A DNA stretch of 59,676 bases from an uncultured cyanobacterium (GTDB lineage: Bacteria > Cyanobacteriota > Cyanobacteriia > Cyanobacteriales > Geitlerinemataceae), in contig CALCCD010000023.1 of the NCBI GenBank assembly GCA_937899645.1, positions 1 through 59,676 of the forward strand, read 5' to 3'. The notes beneath the pieces are model-generated. The model ran no database searches. It had not been told where the DNA came from and worked only from the letters and a program-made list of their open reading frames with translations. Position numbers and translations under genes: made by a program. Below, piece after piece: positions 25,142-33,729 of the stretch (positions are counted from its first letter, which is position 1; each line of letters starts with the position of its first letter).

Positions 25142-26190
25142 GGCGCAGCCGCCACCGGCGCTTTCGTCGGCAACTCGGCGCGATACAGGCGGTTGGTAAT
25201 CAGCTCGCCTGGTGAAATCCAACCGCGCAGCAGATAGTAAACAGAATGAAAGAATTCATCGATAACCACCGTTGAAAACTCCAGACCTTCAACGCTCGGG
25301 ATCAGCTCGTGAACCTGAGGAAGCAAGAAATCGACGCCCGTGACGGGCTGCACGGTGCGGTAAGCCGCCGGACTGGGAGTAACGGTCATGTCGAACTCCT
25401 GAAACGTCTCCAGCGCGCGCTCTGCCGATAGTGCAGTGGAGACTAATATAATGTCCTTCTCAATACCGAATCTGTCCATCAATGCGGCGACGTTGCGGGC
25501 GCTACTGTGAATACCGCGACCCTTTTTATCAACAATGATGTCGCCTGTCGAAACACCGAGATCTATCAAAGCACGGTTGATGGCTTGCCCTTCGTTGGGG
25601 GCAATATCCGAGACGGTGTAGTCATAGCGAGGCCCGGCGCTGACAATAATGCGAGGCGCTGCGCCTCCGAAGTAGAGATCGCGAGTGTGGAGAACGAGAT
25701 CGCTACCCTCTGCGAGGCTCGTATCGCTGCGTTGGGTAGGGTAGGAGTCGTTGCCCTGCCAGCCCAGAAGCACGATCGCCTCAGGAGTGCCAGGGGGAAA
25801 GCGAACCCCTTGTTCCTGATACTTGAAGGCGTCGCGCTCGAAGATGGTCTGGGACACAATGCGCGGCACGTAGGGCAAGCTCGTGACGAGCAGGAATATC
25901 GAGAATGTGACCAAACGCTTCTTGACGGCGGGCGAACCGAGATCTCCCCTCAGGATATTCAGCAGGATGATGATAAACAGCCCGAGAGGTTTGAACGGCA
26001 GTGAGAGAATCTGGGCCAGGTCGAACGTCAAACTGTCCGGAGGCGGGAAAAATACGAGCAGAAGAAATATGGTCGCGATCGTGTAGCCGATGTAGATGAG
26101 GTATTTCTTTGGAAAGAAGAGAGTAACTAGATAGCTGAACCCGATGAAGATAGCAGCCCAAAGAAGAAAACGCGTCAGAATCAAAAACAT
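25096..26190 (-). CDS. YdcF/ElyC-like DUF218 membrane protein
   Basis: ATG 26190 gives 364 residues; a longer frame to 26301 adds a non-conserved basic leader. Residues 1-120 contain three or four membrane helices. The DUF218 domain (about 135-320) follows, with AIVLLGWQG and IIVSAGPRYDY strands and a helix after GRGIHSSARNVAALMDRFG. It ends with the ITPSPAAYR-like segment, here VTPSPAAYRTV. In enterobacteria related proteins (SanA, ElyC) affect envelope integrity and lipid-carrier recycling. The role here is unknown. The 3' end overlaps the exoprotein gene tail-to-tail by 46 bases. Confidence 0.82.
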   Translation of the reverse strand: MFLILTRFLLWAAIFIGFSYLVTLFFPKKYLIYIGYTIATIFLLLVFFPPPDSLTFDLAQILSLPFKPLGLFIIILLNILRGDLGSPAVKKRLVTFSIFLLVTSLPYVPRIVSQTIFERDAFKYQEQGVRFPPGTPEAIVLLGWQGNDSYPTQRSDTSLAEGSDLVLHTRDLYFGGAAPRIIVSAGPRYDYTVSDIAPNEGQAINRALIDLGVSTGDIIVDKKGRGIHSSARNVAALMDRFGIEKDIILVSTALSAERALETFQEFDMTVTPSPAAYRTVQPVTGVDFLLPQVHELIPSVEGLEFSTVVIDEFFHSVYYLLRGWISPGELITNRLYRAELPTKAPVAAAPQAPFGGVGARAPSL

Positions 26191-26493
26191 AGCTGCCTGA
26201 GGTGATGTCGAACGCCGGTCGGCGCGCTGAAGTCTCGATCGACAGGGTGCACCCCGAAGGGTGCGATCCACGATTACTGGGCGAGTGTTGCCTCGGTACA
26301 TTATGACAAAGGCTTGCCGTTCTCCGAAGAGGGGGGCCGATCGCGAGAGTAGATTCGGGAGCGCGGTCGTATAGATAGATAATCGCGTCCCAATCGCAAA
26401 ATTTTCGCCGATTTTGCCCCTCGAGCTTCGATCGAATTTTGACTTTCAAACAATGGCGGTGACGCGAATGTCGCATCTTGCAACGATCGCCGG
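26191..26493. other. Spacer upstream of the YdcF gene
   Basis: The spacer is 303 bases with no supported gene. It must carry the promoter for the YdcF-like gene; I cannot point to a convincing -10/-35 pair. GGGTGCACCCCGAAGGGTGC (26248-26267) contains a short palindrome. Confidence 0.35.
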
Positions 26494-27315
26494 TTACACC
26501 GCGTAGCGATCGCCCACCGCGATCGCCCCGCCTTTTACGACCCGCGCGATAACGCCCGTGTCGGTGTGGCGGAAGTTGCGCTTGAGCAGCGGCAGCAGCG
26601 GCAGGTCGCGCTCGCCGCTGTCGGGACAGACTTCAATATTGATGCAGCGCTGGATGCGCTCGATCGGCTCGAACTCGACTTCGCCGCAGCGCCAGGTTTT
26701 ACCGATCCAGCCGAACTCTTCCCAGGGGGTCGCGGTTTCGACGACCAGATTCGGACGAAAGCGACGCGGATCGACGGGTTGTTCGCTCAGCTTTTCTAGC
26801 GCTGCTAGGGTGGCCGTGCCGATTAGCGAAACCTGACCGTGGAGACGATCGCGAAAGGTCGTGGTTTCCGACGGCTGGCCGACGAGGGTCAGCGGCGCGA
26901 GTTTCGGGTGGCGCGCGCCGGGTGAGGGTTTGCAGCCACGGAGAAACTCGGCGAACCACTGCCCGATCGCCTCGCGCTCTCGATCGACGTGGGCCTCAAT
27001 TTCGAGCTTGCCGTCGCGCTCGACGGTCAGGGTCTGCGCTGCGCGATCGTAGGTGCAGTGCAGTCTGGCTAAATCCGGCCAATCGTTCTGCACCGCGAAG
27101 TAGCGCTTCGAGAGCCAGGGTAGATCCGGCGCGGGCTTGCGTTTGCCGTCGTCGAACATCAGCGCAAAGACGCGATCGCCTTGCATCCCCCATTCGGCGG
27201 TGAATTGGGCGCGCTCCGGCTCGGCGGGCGTCAGCCCTTTGACGGGGTGGCAAAACAGGCGGCGGACGATCGGTTCGATCGCTGGTGCGGTTTCCGCCGG
27301 GTTCGGGGTCGGCAT
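26494..27315 (-). CDS. MOSC-domain protein
   Basis: MOSC domains bind sulfur or molybdenum cofactor and occur in the mARC and Moco sulfurase families. The 273-residue protein starts at ATG 27315. Its beta-barrel N-terminal part (about 10-105) reads RRLFCHPVKGLTPAEPERAQF and GDRVFALMF. The MOSC core follows at about 110-270, with RFRPNLVVET near 200, the CGEVEFEPIERIQRCINIEV stretch, and DTGVIARVVKGGAIAVGD at the end. The Cys in ERIQRCINI sits at the position of the conserved MOSC cysteine. The metabolic partner is not evident from the neighbours. Confidence 0.87.
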   Translation of the reverse strand: MPTPNPAETAPAIEPIVRRLFCHPVKGLTPAEPERAQFTAEWGMQGDRVFALMFDDGKRKPAPDLPWLSKRYFAVQNDWPDLARLHCTYDRAAQTLTVERDGKLEIEAHVDREREAIGQWFAEFLRGCKPSPGARHPKLAPLTLVGQPSETTTFRDRLHGQVSLIGTATLAALEKLSEQPVDPRRFRPNLVVETATPWEEFGWIGKTWRCGEVEFEPIERIQRCINIEVCPDSGERDLPLLPLLKRNFRHTDTGVIARVVKGGAIAVGDRYAV

Positions 27316-27536
27316 CGCTGTAGCCTCGTGGACACTCTGAACGGCAGGCGCGCGAGAATCGGTGCGCGCTACTCCCCTAAACAAGCGCAGATTTTCAAAT
27401 GGCAACGGCGATCGCAATAAAACTCAACCGCGACTCCGCTCGAGCGGATTCGGCCAGACAAACAATATCCCGCGTGCGGTTAGGAAGGTTTGTGGAAAAG
27501 ATCGGGCTTCTGAAAAAGTTGCGCGGTGGGTTTCGC

Positions 27537-27839
27537 CTACAGCTCGTCTTGAAAATCCACCAGCAGCTCTAGCAAGTCGGTCTGGACGGCGCGGGGGATC
27601 AAGTCGCGCAGCGGTACGGTCGTGCGATCGCCCCCCAGCGAAATCGCCATCTGCCGCAACACCGACTCCACCTTGGCTTCATCGATCGAGCGGTCTTCCA
27701 GATCGGGAAAAAAAGCTTCGGCCAGTGGAACGTCCAGCTTGGCGTCGCCCAGGTACAGATGCCATTTGGCCACGTCGATATAAATTTTGTCGGCGATCGC
27801 GGCGGCGAGCGTTTCGATTTGGCGAGTCGATGCAGACAT
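27537..27839 (-). CDS. DUF3181 family protein
   Basis: This 100-residue cytoplasmic protein has the typical start TRQIETLAAAIADKIYIDVAKWHLYLGD-like helix and the LIPRAVQTDLLELLVDF end that I associate with the cyanobacteria-specific DUF3181 family. ATG 27839 is the only sensible start. No catalytic motif is visible and the function is unknown. Confidence 0.75.
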   Translation of the reverse strand: MSASTRQIETLAAAIADKIYIDVAKWHLYLGDAKLDVPLAEAFFPDLEDRSIDEAKVESVLRQMAISLGGDRTTVPLRDLIPRAVQTDLLELLVDFQDEL

Positions 27840-28204
27840 AGTCGTGGGGAATGGGTTGGACTTTGGCTCGCTCTCAGGTTAACGAGTTTTTCTCGGCTCG
27901 CGTGCAAGCAGTGTAGACCCAGTTTCCAAAACCTCAGAAGTCTATGGGACTCGTGGAACGCTCTTGCAGAGGCTCCGGCGGATTTCGGAGGATTTCGGAA
28001 GGCGCGAGGATCGGAAGGCCGTACTCCGATCGCCAACCCAGACGCTTGCCGACTCTGTTTTACTGTTCGTATCGTGCGCTGCGCTTGTCTGTTTGGCGAG
28101 CAACGCACACGTCAGGGGTCGTTGCGATCCGTGCATAGCCGCTTCACCGCCCGCGCGTCGATTCGCTCTAACCCCGTTCCTCACAACAATCCGACTTTTC
28201 GACA
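27840..28204. other. Intergenic region between DUF3181 and hho genes
   Basis: The region is 365 bases. Several short frames cross it on both strands, but none shows family features or a ribosome-binding site. GGATTTCGGA occurs twice, 10 bases apart (27971 onwards). The region should hold divergent promoters. Confidence 0.4.
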
Positions 28205-29446
28205 ATGCCCATGCGAACGCCACCGTCTGCGCGCCTCGCGACCCTTCAATCTTTCCTCAAGGCCAACCTCAAGCGCTGGTCGAACCGCGCGATCGGGCTC
28301 TGCCTCTGCCTCTCGGTCGGGCTGAACGTTATCGGGATGCGCGCCAGTGAAGCCGCCCCCAACGCCCCTGCCGAGGTAGAAGCGCCCGCGATCGCCCAGG
28401 CCGCACCCGCTGCGCCTGCCACACCCAGCAGCTTCGTCACCGCCGCCGTCGAGCGAGTCGGCCCCGCCGTCGTTCGCATCGACACCGAGCGCACCGTGAC
28501 CCGCAGCGCCGACCCGTTCCTCGACGACCCGTTTTTCCGTCAGTTCTTCGGCGATCGAATGCCGACGATGCCCCGCGAGCGTCGCCAGCGCGGCCAGGGT
28601 TCGGGCTTTATCATCGATCGCTCCGGTACGATTTTGACGAACGCTCACGTCGTCGATCGCGCCGATCGCGTCACCATCACGCTCAAAGACGGTCGCGAGT
28701 TTGAAGGCGAGGTCAAGGGCGCAGATAGCGTCACCGACCTGGCCGTCGTCAAGATTTCGGCCAACACCGACAACTTGCCCGTCGCGAACCTGGGCAACAG
28801 CGACAGCGTCCGCGTCGGCGACTGGGCGATCGCCGTCGGCAACCCCCTCGGCCTCGACAACACCGTCACTCTCGGGATCGTCAGCACCCTGAAGCGCTCC
28901 AGCGCCCAGGCGGGCATCCCCGAGAAGCGCCTCGACTTTATCCAAACCGACGCCGCCATTAATCCCGGTAACTCCGGCGGCCCGCTGCTCGACGCCGAAG
29001 GCAACGTGATCGGCATCAACACCGCGATCCGTGCCGACGCGATGGGCATCGGCTTTGCGATTCCGATCGACACCGTTAAGGCCGTTAAAGACCAGCTCGC
29101 GCGCGGCGAAACCGTCGATCACCCGTTTATCGGCATCCAAATGCGCTCGATTACCGCTGACGACGCCCGCCGCAACAACAGCGACCCGAACGCGGCGATC
29201 GTCCTGCCGGAAGTCGATGGCGTCTTGATCGTCGGCGTCGTGCCCGATACGCCATCGGTTGAAGCGGGCTTGCGCCGAGGCGATGTCATCGTCAAAATCG
29301 ATCGCCAGACGATCGACAGCGCCGAAGACGTACAGCGCATCGTCGAAGACAGCGAAGTCGGCCAAACCCTACGATTCGAGGTCAAACGCGGCAACCGCAC
29401 GCTCAACCTCTCGGTCGTGACCGGCACGCTGCAAGAGCGCTCCTAA
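28205..29446 (+). CDS. HtrA/Deg-family serine protease (HhoA/HhoB/HtrA type)
   Basis: Deg proteases degrade or chaperone damaged periplasmic proteins. Translation from ATG 28205 gives 413 residues. A membrane segment lies at about 27-47, followed by an Ala/Pro linker. The protease domain has His in LTNAHVV (near 148), Asp in SVTDLAVV (near 178) and Ser in NPGNSGGPLLD (near 256). One PDZ domain spans about 305-405 (GVLIVGVVPDTPSVEAGLRRG). A single PDZ and this N-terminal anchor match the cyanobacterial Hho/HtrA group. I cannot tell which of the three paralogues it is. The Rrf2 gene follows 41 bases downstream. Confidence 0.93.
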   Translation: MPMRTPPSARLATLQSFLKANLKRWSNRAIGLCLCLSVGLNVIGMRASEAAPNAPAEVEAPAIAQAAPAAPATPSSFVTAAVERVGPAVVRIDTERTVTRSADPFLDDPFFRQFFGDRMPTMPRERRQRGQGSGFIIDRSGTILTNAHVVDRADRVTITLKDGREFEGEVKGADSVTDLAVVKISANTDNLPVANLGNSDSVRVGDWAIAVGNPLGLDNTVTLGIVSTLKRSSAQAGIPEKRLDFIQTDAAINPGNSGGPLLDAEGNVIGINTAIRADAMGIGFAIPIDTVKAVKDQLARGETVDHPFIGIQMRSITADDARRNNSDPNAAIVLPEVDGVLIVGVVPDTPSVEAGLRRGDVIVKIDRQTIDSAEDVQRIVEDSEVGQTLRFEVKRGNRTLNLSVVTGTLQERS

Positions 29447-29487
29447 GCCCGCAGATCGCTCGCAGCCCGACACCCAAACGTTTGGCG

Positions 29488-29931
29488 ATGAAGCTCAGCA
29501 CCCGCAGCCGCTACAGCATCAAAGCCCTGCTCGAGCTGAGCCTACAGGCGGACGGCGCGCCCCTGTCCGTCCGGACGATCGCCAAACGCCAGGAGATCCC
29601 CGCTCCCTACCTGGAAAAGCTGCTGATTTCACTGCGCCGCGCCGCGATCGTCGAGTCGGTGCGCGGCGCACAGGGGGGCTACCGGCTGGCGCGCGAGCCC
29701 GATGCGATCTTGCTCGGCCAGATCCTTGCCGCCGTCGGTGAAACCATCGAGCTGCCCGAGCCCGCCGTCGATAAGCCCGATCGCGCCGAAGACTGGGCGA
29801 TCGCCTGTTTGCGCCGACGATTACGCCGTAAACTCGACGAAGCACTCTACACCGTCTCACTCGCCGAGCTGTACTACGATTTCCGAAGCTGGCAAGCCGC
29901 CCAGGGCGACCTCGGGAATTTCCTCATTTGA
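29488..29931 (+). CDS. Rrf2-family transcriptional regulator
   Basis: The 147-residue protein has an N-terminal winged helix-turn-helix: [16 protein letters not shown], then [17 protein letters not shown] and a wing with [11 protein letters not shown], the family hallmark. Iron-sulfur members such as IscR carry three clustered cysteines near residues 90-110. This protein has only one cysteine in that region (AIACLRRR). It is therefore unlikely to bind a standard IscR-type cluster. ATG 29488 is chosen because homology begins at MKLSTRSRY. The target genes are unknown; hho upstream and pyrR downstream are on the same strand. Confidence 0.88.
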   Translation: MKLSTRSRYSIKALLELSLQADGAPLSVRTIAKRQEIPAPYLEKLLISLRRAAIVESVRGAQGGYRLAREPDAILLGQILAAVGETIELPEPAVDKPDRAEDWAIACLRRRLRRKLDEALYTVSLAELYYDFRSWQAAQGDLGNFLI

Positions 29932-29967
29932 CGCGCTCGCCAAGGCATCTCGGAAGCTGGGGACGGT

Positions 29968-29991
29968 TGGGGACTGTACTGGGGACTGTAA
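29968..29991 (+). repeat. 12-base tandem duplication before pyrR
   Basis: TGGGGACTGTAC (29968-29979) is followed at once by TGGGGACTGTAA (29980-29991), ending 2 bases before the pyrR GTG. It may be a slippage product or part of the translation-initiation region. Confidence 0.75.
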
Positions 29992-29993
29992 CC

Positions 29994-30530
29994 GTGAAAG
30001 TTGTCGAAATCCTGTCCGCCGAAGAAATCAACCGCACCCTCGTCCGCCTCGCGTCACAAATTCTGGAGTCGGCGGGCAACCCCGATCGCCTCGCGCTGCT
30101 GGGCATCCACACGCGCGGCGTGCCGATGGCGCAAGAAATCGCCGATCGCATCGAAACCCTAGAAGGCATCCGCGTCCCCGTCGGCTCGATCGATATCACC
30201 TTCTACCGCGACGATCTCGATCGCATCGGCGTCCGCACCCCCGAAAAAACCGACATTCCTTTCGATTTGAGCGATCGGCGCGTCATCCTTATCGACGATG
30301 TGATCTACACCGGGCGCACGATCCGCGCGGCCCTCAACGCCGTCCACGAATACGGTCGCCCCGAGCTAGTCTGGCTCGCCGTTCTGGTCGATCGCGGCCA
30401 CCGCCAGCTTCCCATCCACCCCAACTTTATCGGCAAGCACCTGCCTACTGCCAAAGACGAGAAAGTCAAGGTCTACGTCAAAGGACAGGACGGTCGCGAC
30501 GGCGTCGAGCTGATCTCGCCCCAGAACTGA
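29994..30530 (+). CDS. pyrR: PyrR bifunctional regulator / uracil phosphoribosyltransferase
   Basis: PyrR proteins are phosphoribosyltransferase-fold proteins that bind pyr mRNA in some bacteria and convert uracil and PRPP to UMP. The PRPP loop reads [18 protein letters not shown] (near residue 95-112). The start [16 protein letters not shown], the middle [14 protein letters not shown] and the [11 protein letters not shown] block match PyrR over its length of 178 residues. GTG 29994 (MKVVEIL) is the conserved start; the longer frame overlapping the Rrf2 stop codon is not conserved. No pyr biosynthesis gene is adjacent. Confidence 0.93.
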   Translation: MKVVEILSAEEINRTLVRLASQILESAGNPDRLALLGIHTRGVPMAQEIADRIETLEGIRVPVGSIDITFYRDDLDRIGVRTPEKTDIPFDLSDRRVILIDDVIYTGRTIRAALNAVHEYGRPELVWLAVLVDRGHRQLPIHPNFIGKHLPTAKDEKVKVYVKGQDGRDGVELISPQN

Positions 30531-30676
30531 ATTCTCCAAAAGAACCGCTCTCCCGGAAACCGGCGCGCCCGATCGCGCCCCCGTTGCCAATGCGCCGAGC
30601 AAGACGCAGCGAGAGCTGATATATTCCGAAGACCGTTCGCCCGCCCGACCGTTATCCGAGCATCGTTTACGCATCC

Positions 30677-31165
30677 ATGCTGCTGTTTCGCCTTCGCAAT
30701 CCTTGGTTTTGGTCGATCGCCCTGCTCGGGATCGCGCTCGATCGCCTGACGAAAATCTGGGTCGTCTCTGTCTTCGAGATGTTCGAGTCCTGGCCGATCG
30801 TCGATGGCGTCTTTCACTTCACCTACGTCACCAACACCGGCGCAGCTTTTAGCCTATTTGCCGGTAGCGGCTGGCTGAAGTGGCTCTCGCTAATCGTCAG
30901 CCTCGGGCTCGCGTACTTCGGCCTAACGGCGAAGCGGCTGCGACGGCTAGAGCAAATTGCCTACGGCGCGATTCTAAGCGGCGCGGTCGGCAACGGTATC
31001 GACCGCTTTCTGCGCGGCGAGGTGGTCGATTTCCTCGACTTCCGGCTGATTCGCTTCCCGATTTTCAATATTGCCGACGTGGCAATTAATATCGGCATTT
31101 TCTGCCTGGTCGTTATCGCGATCGACCCGCCCCAGCTCAAGCGCTTCCAAGACTCCGACAAGTAG
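30677..31165 (+). CDS. lspA: Lipoprotein signal peptidase (signal peptidase II)
   Basis: LspA removes signal peptides from lipid-modified prolipoproteins in the membrane. The 162-residue protein has four predicted membrane helices. It carries both catalytic-aspartate regions: AVGNGIDRFLRGEVVDFLDF (near 108-127) and FNIADVAINIG (near 133-143). The LDRLTKIWV and NTGAAFSLF segments are also family markers. Two lipoprotein substrates appear to be encoded nearby: the hydrolase at 18315 and possibly dacB at 19737. TATATT about 65 bases upstream of the ATG is a possible -10. Confidence 0.95.
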   Translation: MLLFRLRNPWFWSIALLGIALDRLTKIWVVSVFEMFESWPIVDGVFHFTYVTNTGAAFSLFAGSGWLKWLSLIVSLGLAYFGLTAKRLRRLEQIAYGAILSGAVGNGIDRFLRGEVVDFLDFRLIRFPIFNIADVAINIGIFCLVVIAIDPPQLKRFQDSDK

Positions 31166-31269
31166 AAGCGCCACCAGAGAAGGCCGCAACCTCAGAAGTC
31201 CGACCTCTCGGAGAAGTCGAACTTCTCACTAACCGCGAAAGAGACCGGCTCCCAGCAGCCGACGGAAAC

Positions 31270-32019
31270 CTACGCCCCCATCGCTTCCTGCACCTTGGTG
31301 TAGCGCTGCGCCACGTAGCCAAAGCCGCGAATCGTAATAATTAGCTCCGGGTTCTTCGGGTCGTCCTCGATTTTGGCGCGCAGGCGCGCCACATATACAT
31401 CGATCACGCGCAGATCGGACTGGCGGCTGGGCGCATAACCCCACAGCTGCTCGAGGATCTCCGCCCGCGACACCGCTTCGCCCGCCTGCTCGAACAGCAG
31501 CTCCAGCAGCTTGAATTCGGTGTAAGTCAGCCAAATGCGGCGCTCGTTCTTGTATACCTGCTGGCGGTTGGTATCGATCTGCAACTGGCCGACGCGCATC
31601 GTCCCTGGGGGCGTGCTCGACAGCGCCGAGGAGTCCTTCGTACGGCGCAAGATCGTCGCGATGCGCGCCTCGAGTTCGCGCGGCGAAAAGGGCTTGGTGA
31701 TATAGTCATCCGCACCCGCCTCCAGCCCCAGGATGCGCTCCTTAATTTCCGAAAGTGCTGAAAGGATCACGATCGGGACGCGGTAGCGCTCGCGGAGCTG
31801 CCGACATACCTCATAGCCGCTGATATCGGGCAGGACGGCATCGAGAACGACCAAATCTGGCGTTTTTTGCTCGACCAGCTCTAGGGCCGTTCTTCCTTCG
31901 TGGGTCACGATCGCCCTGTATCCAGCCATCGGCAGACGGATTTCGAGCATCTGGCAGACGGCACGGTCGCTATCTACGACCAGGATTGTTTCCTTTCCCT
32001 TCTTTAAGTTTTTGCTCAT
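31270..32019 (-). CDS. OmpR-family response regulator, Ycf27/RpaB-like
   Basis: A receiver domain (about 10-125) is joined to a winged-helix DNA-binding domain (about 145-240). The phosphoacceptor Asp lies in LVVLDAVLPDISGYE near residue 60, and the receiver ends with GADDYITKPFSPRELEARI, which is very close to RpaB/Ycf27. The acidic pocket reads VVDSD, not the usual VVDDE, so one of the three acidic positions is changed. The effector has LTYTEFKLLELLF and YVARLRAKIEDDP. Its divergence from canonical RpaB suggests a paralogue of that lineage. No histidine kinase gene is adjacent. Confidence 0.85.
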   Translation of the reverse strand: MSKNLKKGKETILVVDSDRAVCQMLEIRLPMAGYRAIVTHEGRTALELVEQKTPDLVVLDAVLPDISGYEVCRQLRERYRVPIVILSALSEIKERILGLEAGADDYITKPFSPRELEARIATILRRTKDSSALSSTPPGTMRVGQLQIDTNRQQVYKNERRIWLTYTEFKLLELLFEQAGEAVSRAEILEQLWGYAPSRQSDLRVIDVYVARLRAKIEDDPKNPELIITIRGFGYVAQRYTKVQEAMGA

Positions 32020-32535
32020 CTTCGCAGAGAATTTAGGCGGTTTCTAAAACAGTTTCGGGAATCAATCGAAGCGCAGGAGTTTCGGCCTCAACGAACGAAA
32101 TCCAAATCTCTCTTCCCTACGGTTAAGCAGATATATTACGGACTTTACCATTTGTAACATAAAACGTCAAGACTCGACGATGCAGGCTTTCTGGGCGTTC
32201 TGAATGGGCGAGAAATCCAGAAAGATTTAAGGTTTTGTCGAGGCCCTCAACCTTGGCGGGCAGCGATCGGAGGGCGACTGGGATCGGCGATTTTTCTCGT
32301 TAAAAAGCCTCCGTAAACTTCGGTAAGTTCTAACATTTAGAAGACCCAAAAGTAGCGAAGTCGGCTCCTTATTTAGGCTCGACTTTGAGATTAGCTTCGC
32401 AACCTGCGCCCAGGCGCGGCGAAAGACCTCGCGGAAAGCTTTGCCGAAGACCTCACTGGAAAACCTTGCGGAAAAATTTTACAGAAGTCCGCAGCTAGTT
32501 TGGCTGCAAACTCAGCCACAAATTTAGTCGCAACT
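32020..32535. other. Long spacer between the regulator and dprA
   Basis: The spacer is 516 bases, relatively AT-rich near 32040-32360, with no supported gene. It holds the leader and promoter of the response regulator (reads left) and the 3' flank of dprA. A short inverted pair, GGCTG/CAGCC, is found near 32503-32517. Purine-rich phrases such as GCGGAAA and GAAGACCTC recur between 32425 and 32480, giving a patchy repetitive look. I see no RNA gene. Confidence 0.4.
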
Positions 32536-33729
32536 TCAGCAGCGCCGATACAGCGTACCGCCATCGAGCCGCGTCACGTAGTCCAGCAGCTCTAACTGAG
32601 ATAGTGCCGCCAGTACCTCGCCGCCGCCAAGCCCCGAAGCCGCAGCAATGCCATCGACTGAAATCGGCTCTGTGGTGACGCAAGCGAGCGCGCGCTGCAG
32701 CGGCTCGGCCAAATCTGTCGGAATCGGTGCGACTTTCGGGGCTGGCGGCGCGCCGCCAGCATCCGGGCTAGCGGACAGGTTGGCGGGCTGACGGGTTAAT
32801 GGGGCATCGAGCCCGGGCAGCCCCTCCAGCGCCTCGATCAAGAAGGCCGCGCTGGGAACGAGCTGCGCCGTGCCGCTGGCGATTAACTGATTGCTGCCTG
32901 CAAACTGCGGATCGAACATCTCGCCGGGAACCACAAAGGTTTCGCGACCGTATTCGATCGACAGCCGACCGGCAATTCGCGCGCCCGATCGCTCCGGAGC
33001 TTCGATAACGACCGTGGCGCGGCAGAGTCCGGCAATGATGCGATTGCGAGCCGGAAAGTTCGACCCGCGTGGCGCGGTTTGCGCTGGATATTCGCTCAGA
33101 ATCAACCCCCGATCGCGAATCGTCTCGTAAAGCCTCAGGTTCGAGCGCGGATAGGCAATATCGACGCCCGTGCCGAACACCGCGATCGTCCGCCCGCCCA
33201 GGTTCAGGCAGGTTTGGTGGGCGATCGAGTCGATGCCCGCCGCCATCCCCGAGACGATCGTGTAGCCCCGCTCGACGAGTGCCTTAACGAGCTGCCGCGC
33301 CGCCCGTTCGCCGTAGCCGTTGCGCTTGGGTGAGCGCGTCCCGACGATCGCCACGCAGGCCGCGCGCCCGGTCAGGTCGTCGGCGTTCGGCTCGCCCAGG
33401 TAGTGCAAAATCGGCGGCGGCTCCGGGCACTCGCGCAGCAGCGTCGGGTAGTCCGCCTCGCCCAGTGCCCAGAAGTTCGGGTTCGCTTTGCCGTAGTCGG
33501 CGTAGAGTTTGTGGGGATCTTTGGCGGCGCGCTGCTCGGCGATCGCAGCGACGGTCTTTTTCCCAAATCCGTCGATTTCTTCTAGCTCGGCGGAGCTGGC
33601 GCTCCAGGCGGTTTCCAGCGAGCCGAAGCGATCGCGCAGCGCCAGCAAGCCTTTGAGGCCGATGCCGCGCAGGCTCTTCCAGGCCAGCCAGTAGATGCGC
33701 TCGGTCGTGTCGGTCGCTCCAGTCATCAT
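32536..33729 (-). CDS. dprA: DNA processing protein DprA
   Basis: DprA loads RecA on incoming single-stranded DNA during natural transformation. The 397-residue protein starts with a helix-hairpin-helix-like region (about 10-75; ALRDRFGSLETAWSAS, IDGFGKKTVAAI). Its Rossmann core (about 110-290) carries AIVGTRSPKRNGYGERAARQL, VSGMAAGIDSIAHQ, AVFGTGVDIAYPRSN and SEYPAQTAPRGSNFPARNRIIAGL. A winged-helix end (about 325-395) completes the common architecture. ATG 33729 overlaps the stop codon of the DUF2301 gene (ATGA), so the two are translationally coupled. Confidence 0.95.
   Translation of the reverse strand: MMTGATDTTERIYWLAWKSLRGIGLKGLLALRDRFGSLETAWSASSAELEEIDGFGKKTVAAIAEQRAAKDPHKLYADYGKANPNFWALGEADYPTLLRECPEPPPILHYLGEPNADDLTGRAACVAIVGTRSPKRNGYGERAARQLVKALVERGYTIVSGMAAGIDSIAHQTCLNLGGRTIAVFGTGVDIAYPRSNLRLYETIRDRGLILSEYPAQTAPRGSNFPARNRIIAGLCRATVVIEAPERSGARIAGRLSIEYGRETFVVPGEMFDPQFAGSNQLIASGTAQLVPSAAFLIEALEGLPGLDAPLTRQPANLSASPDAGGAPPAPKVAPIPTDLAEPLQRALACVTTEPISVDGIAAASGLGGGEVLAALSQLELLDYVTRLDGGTLYRRC

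Noticed and set aside
27840-28204. Several short frames upstream of the hho gene
   Set aside because: They overlap each other on both strands and none has protein-family features.
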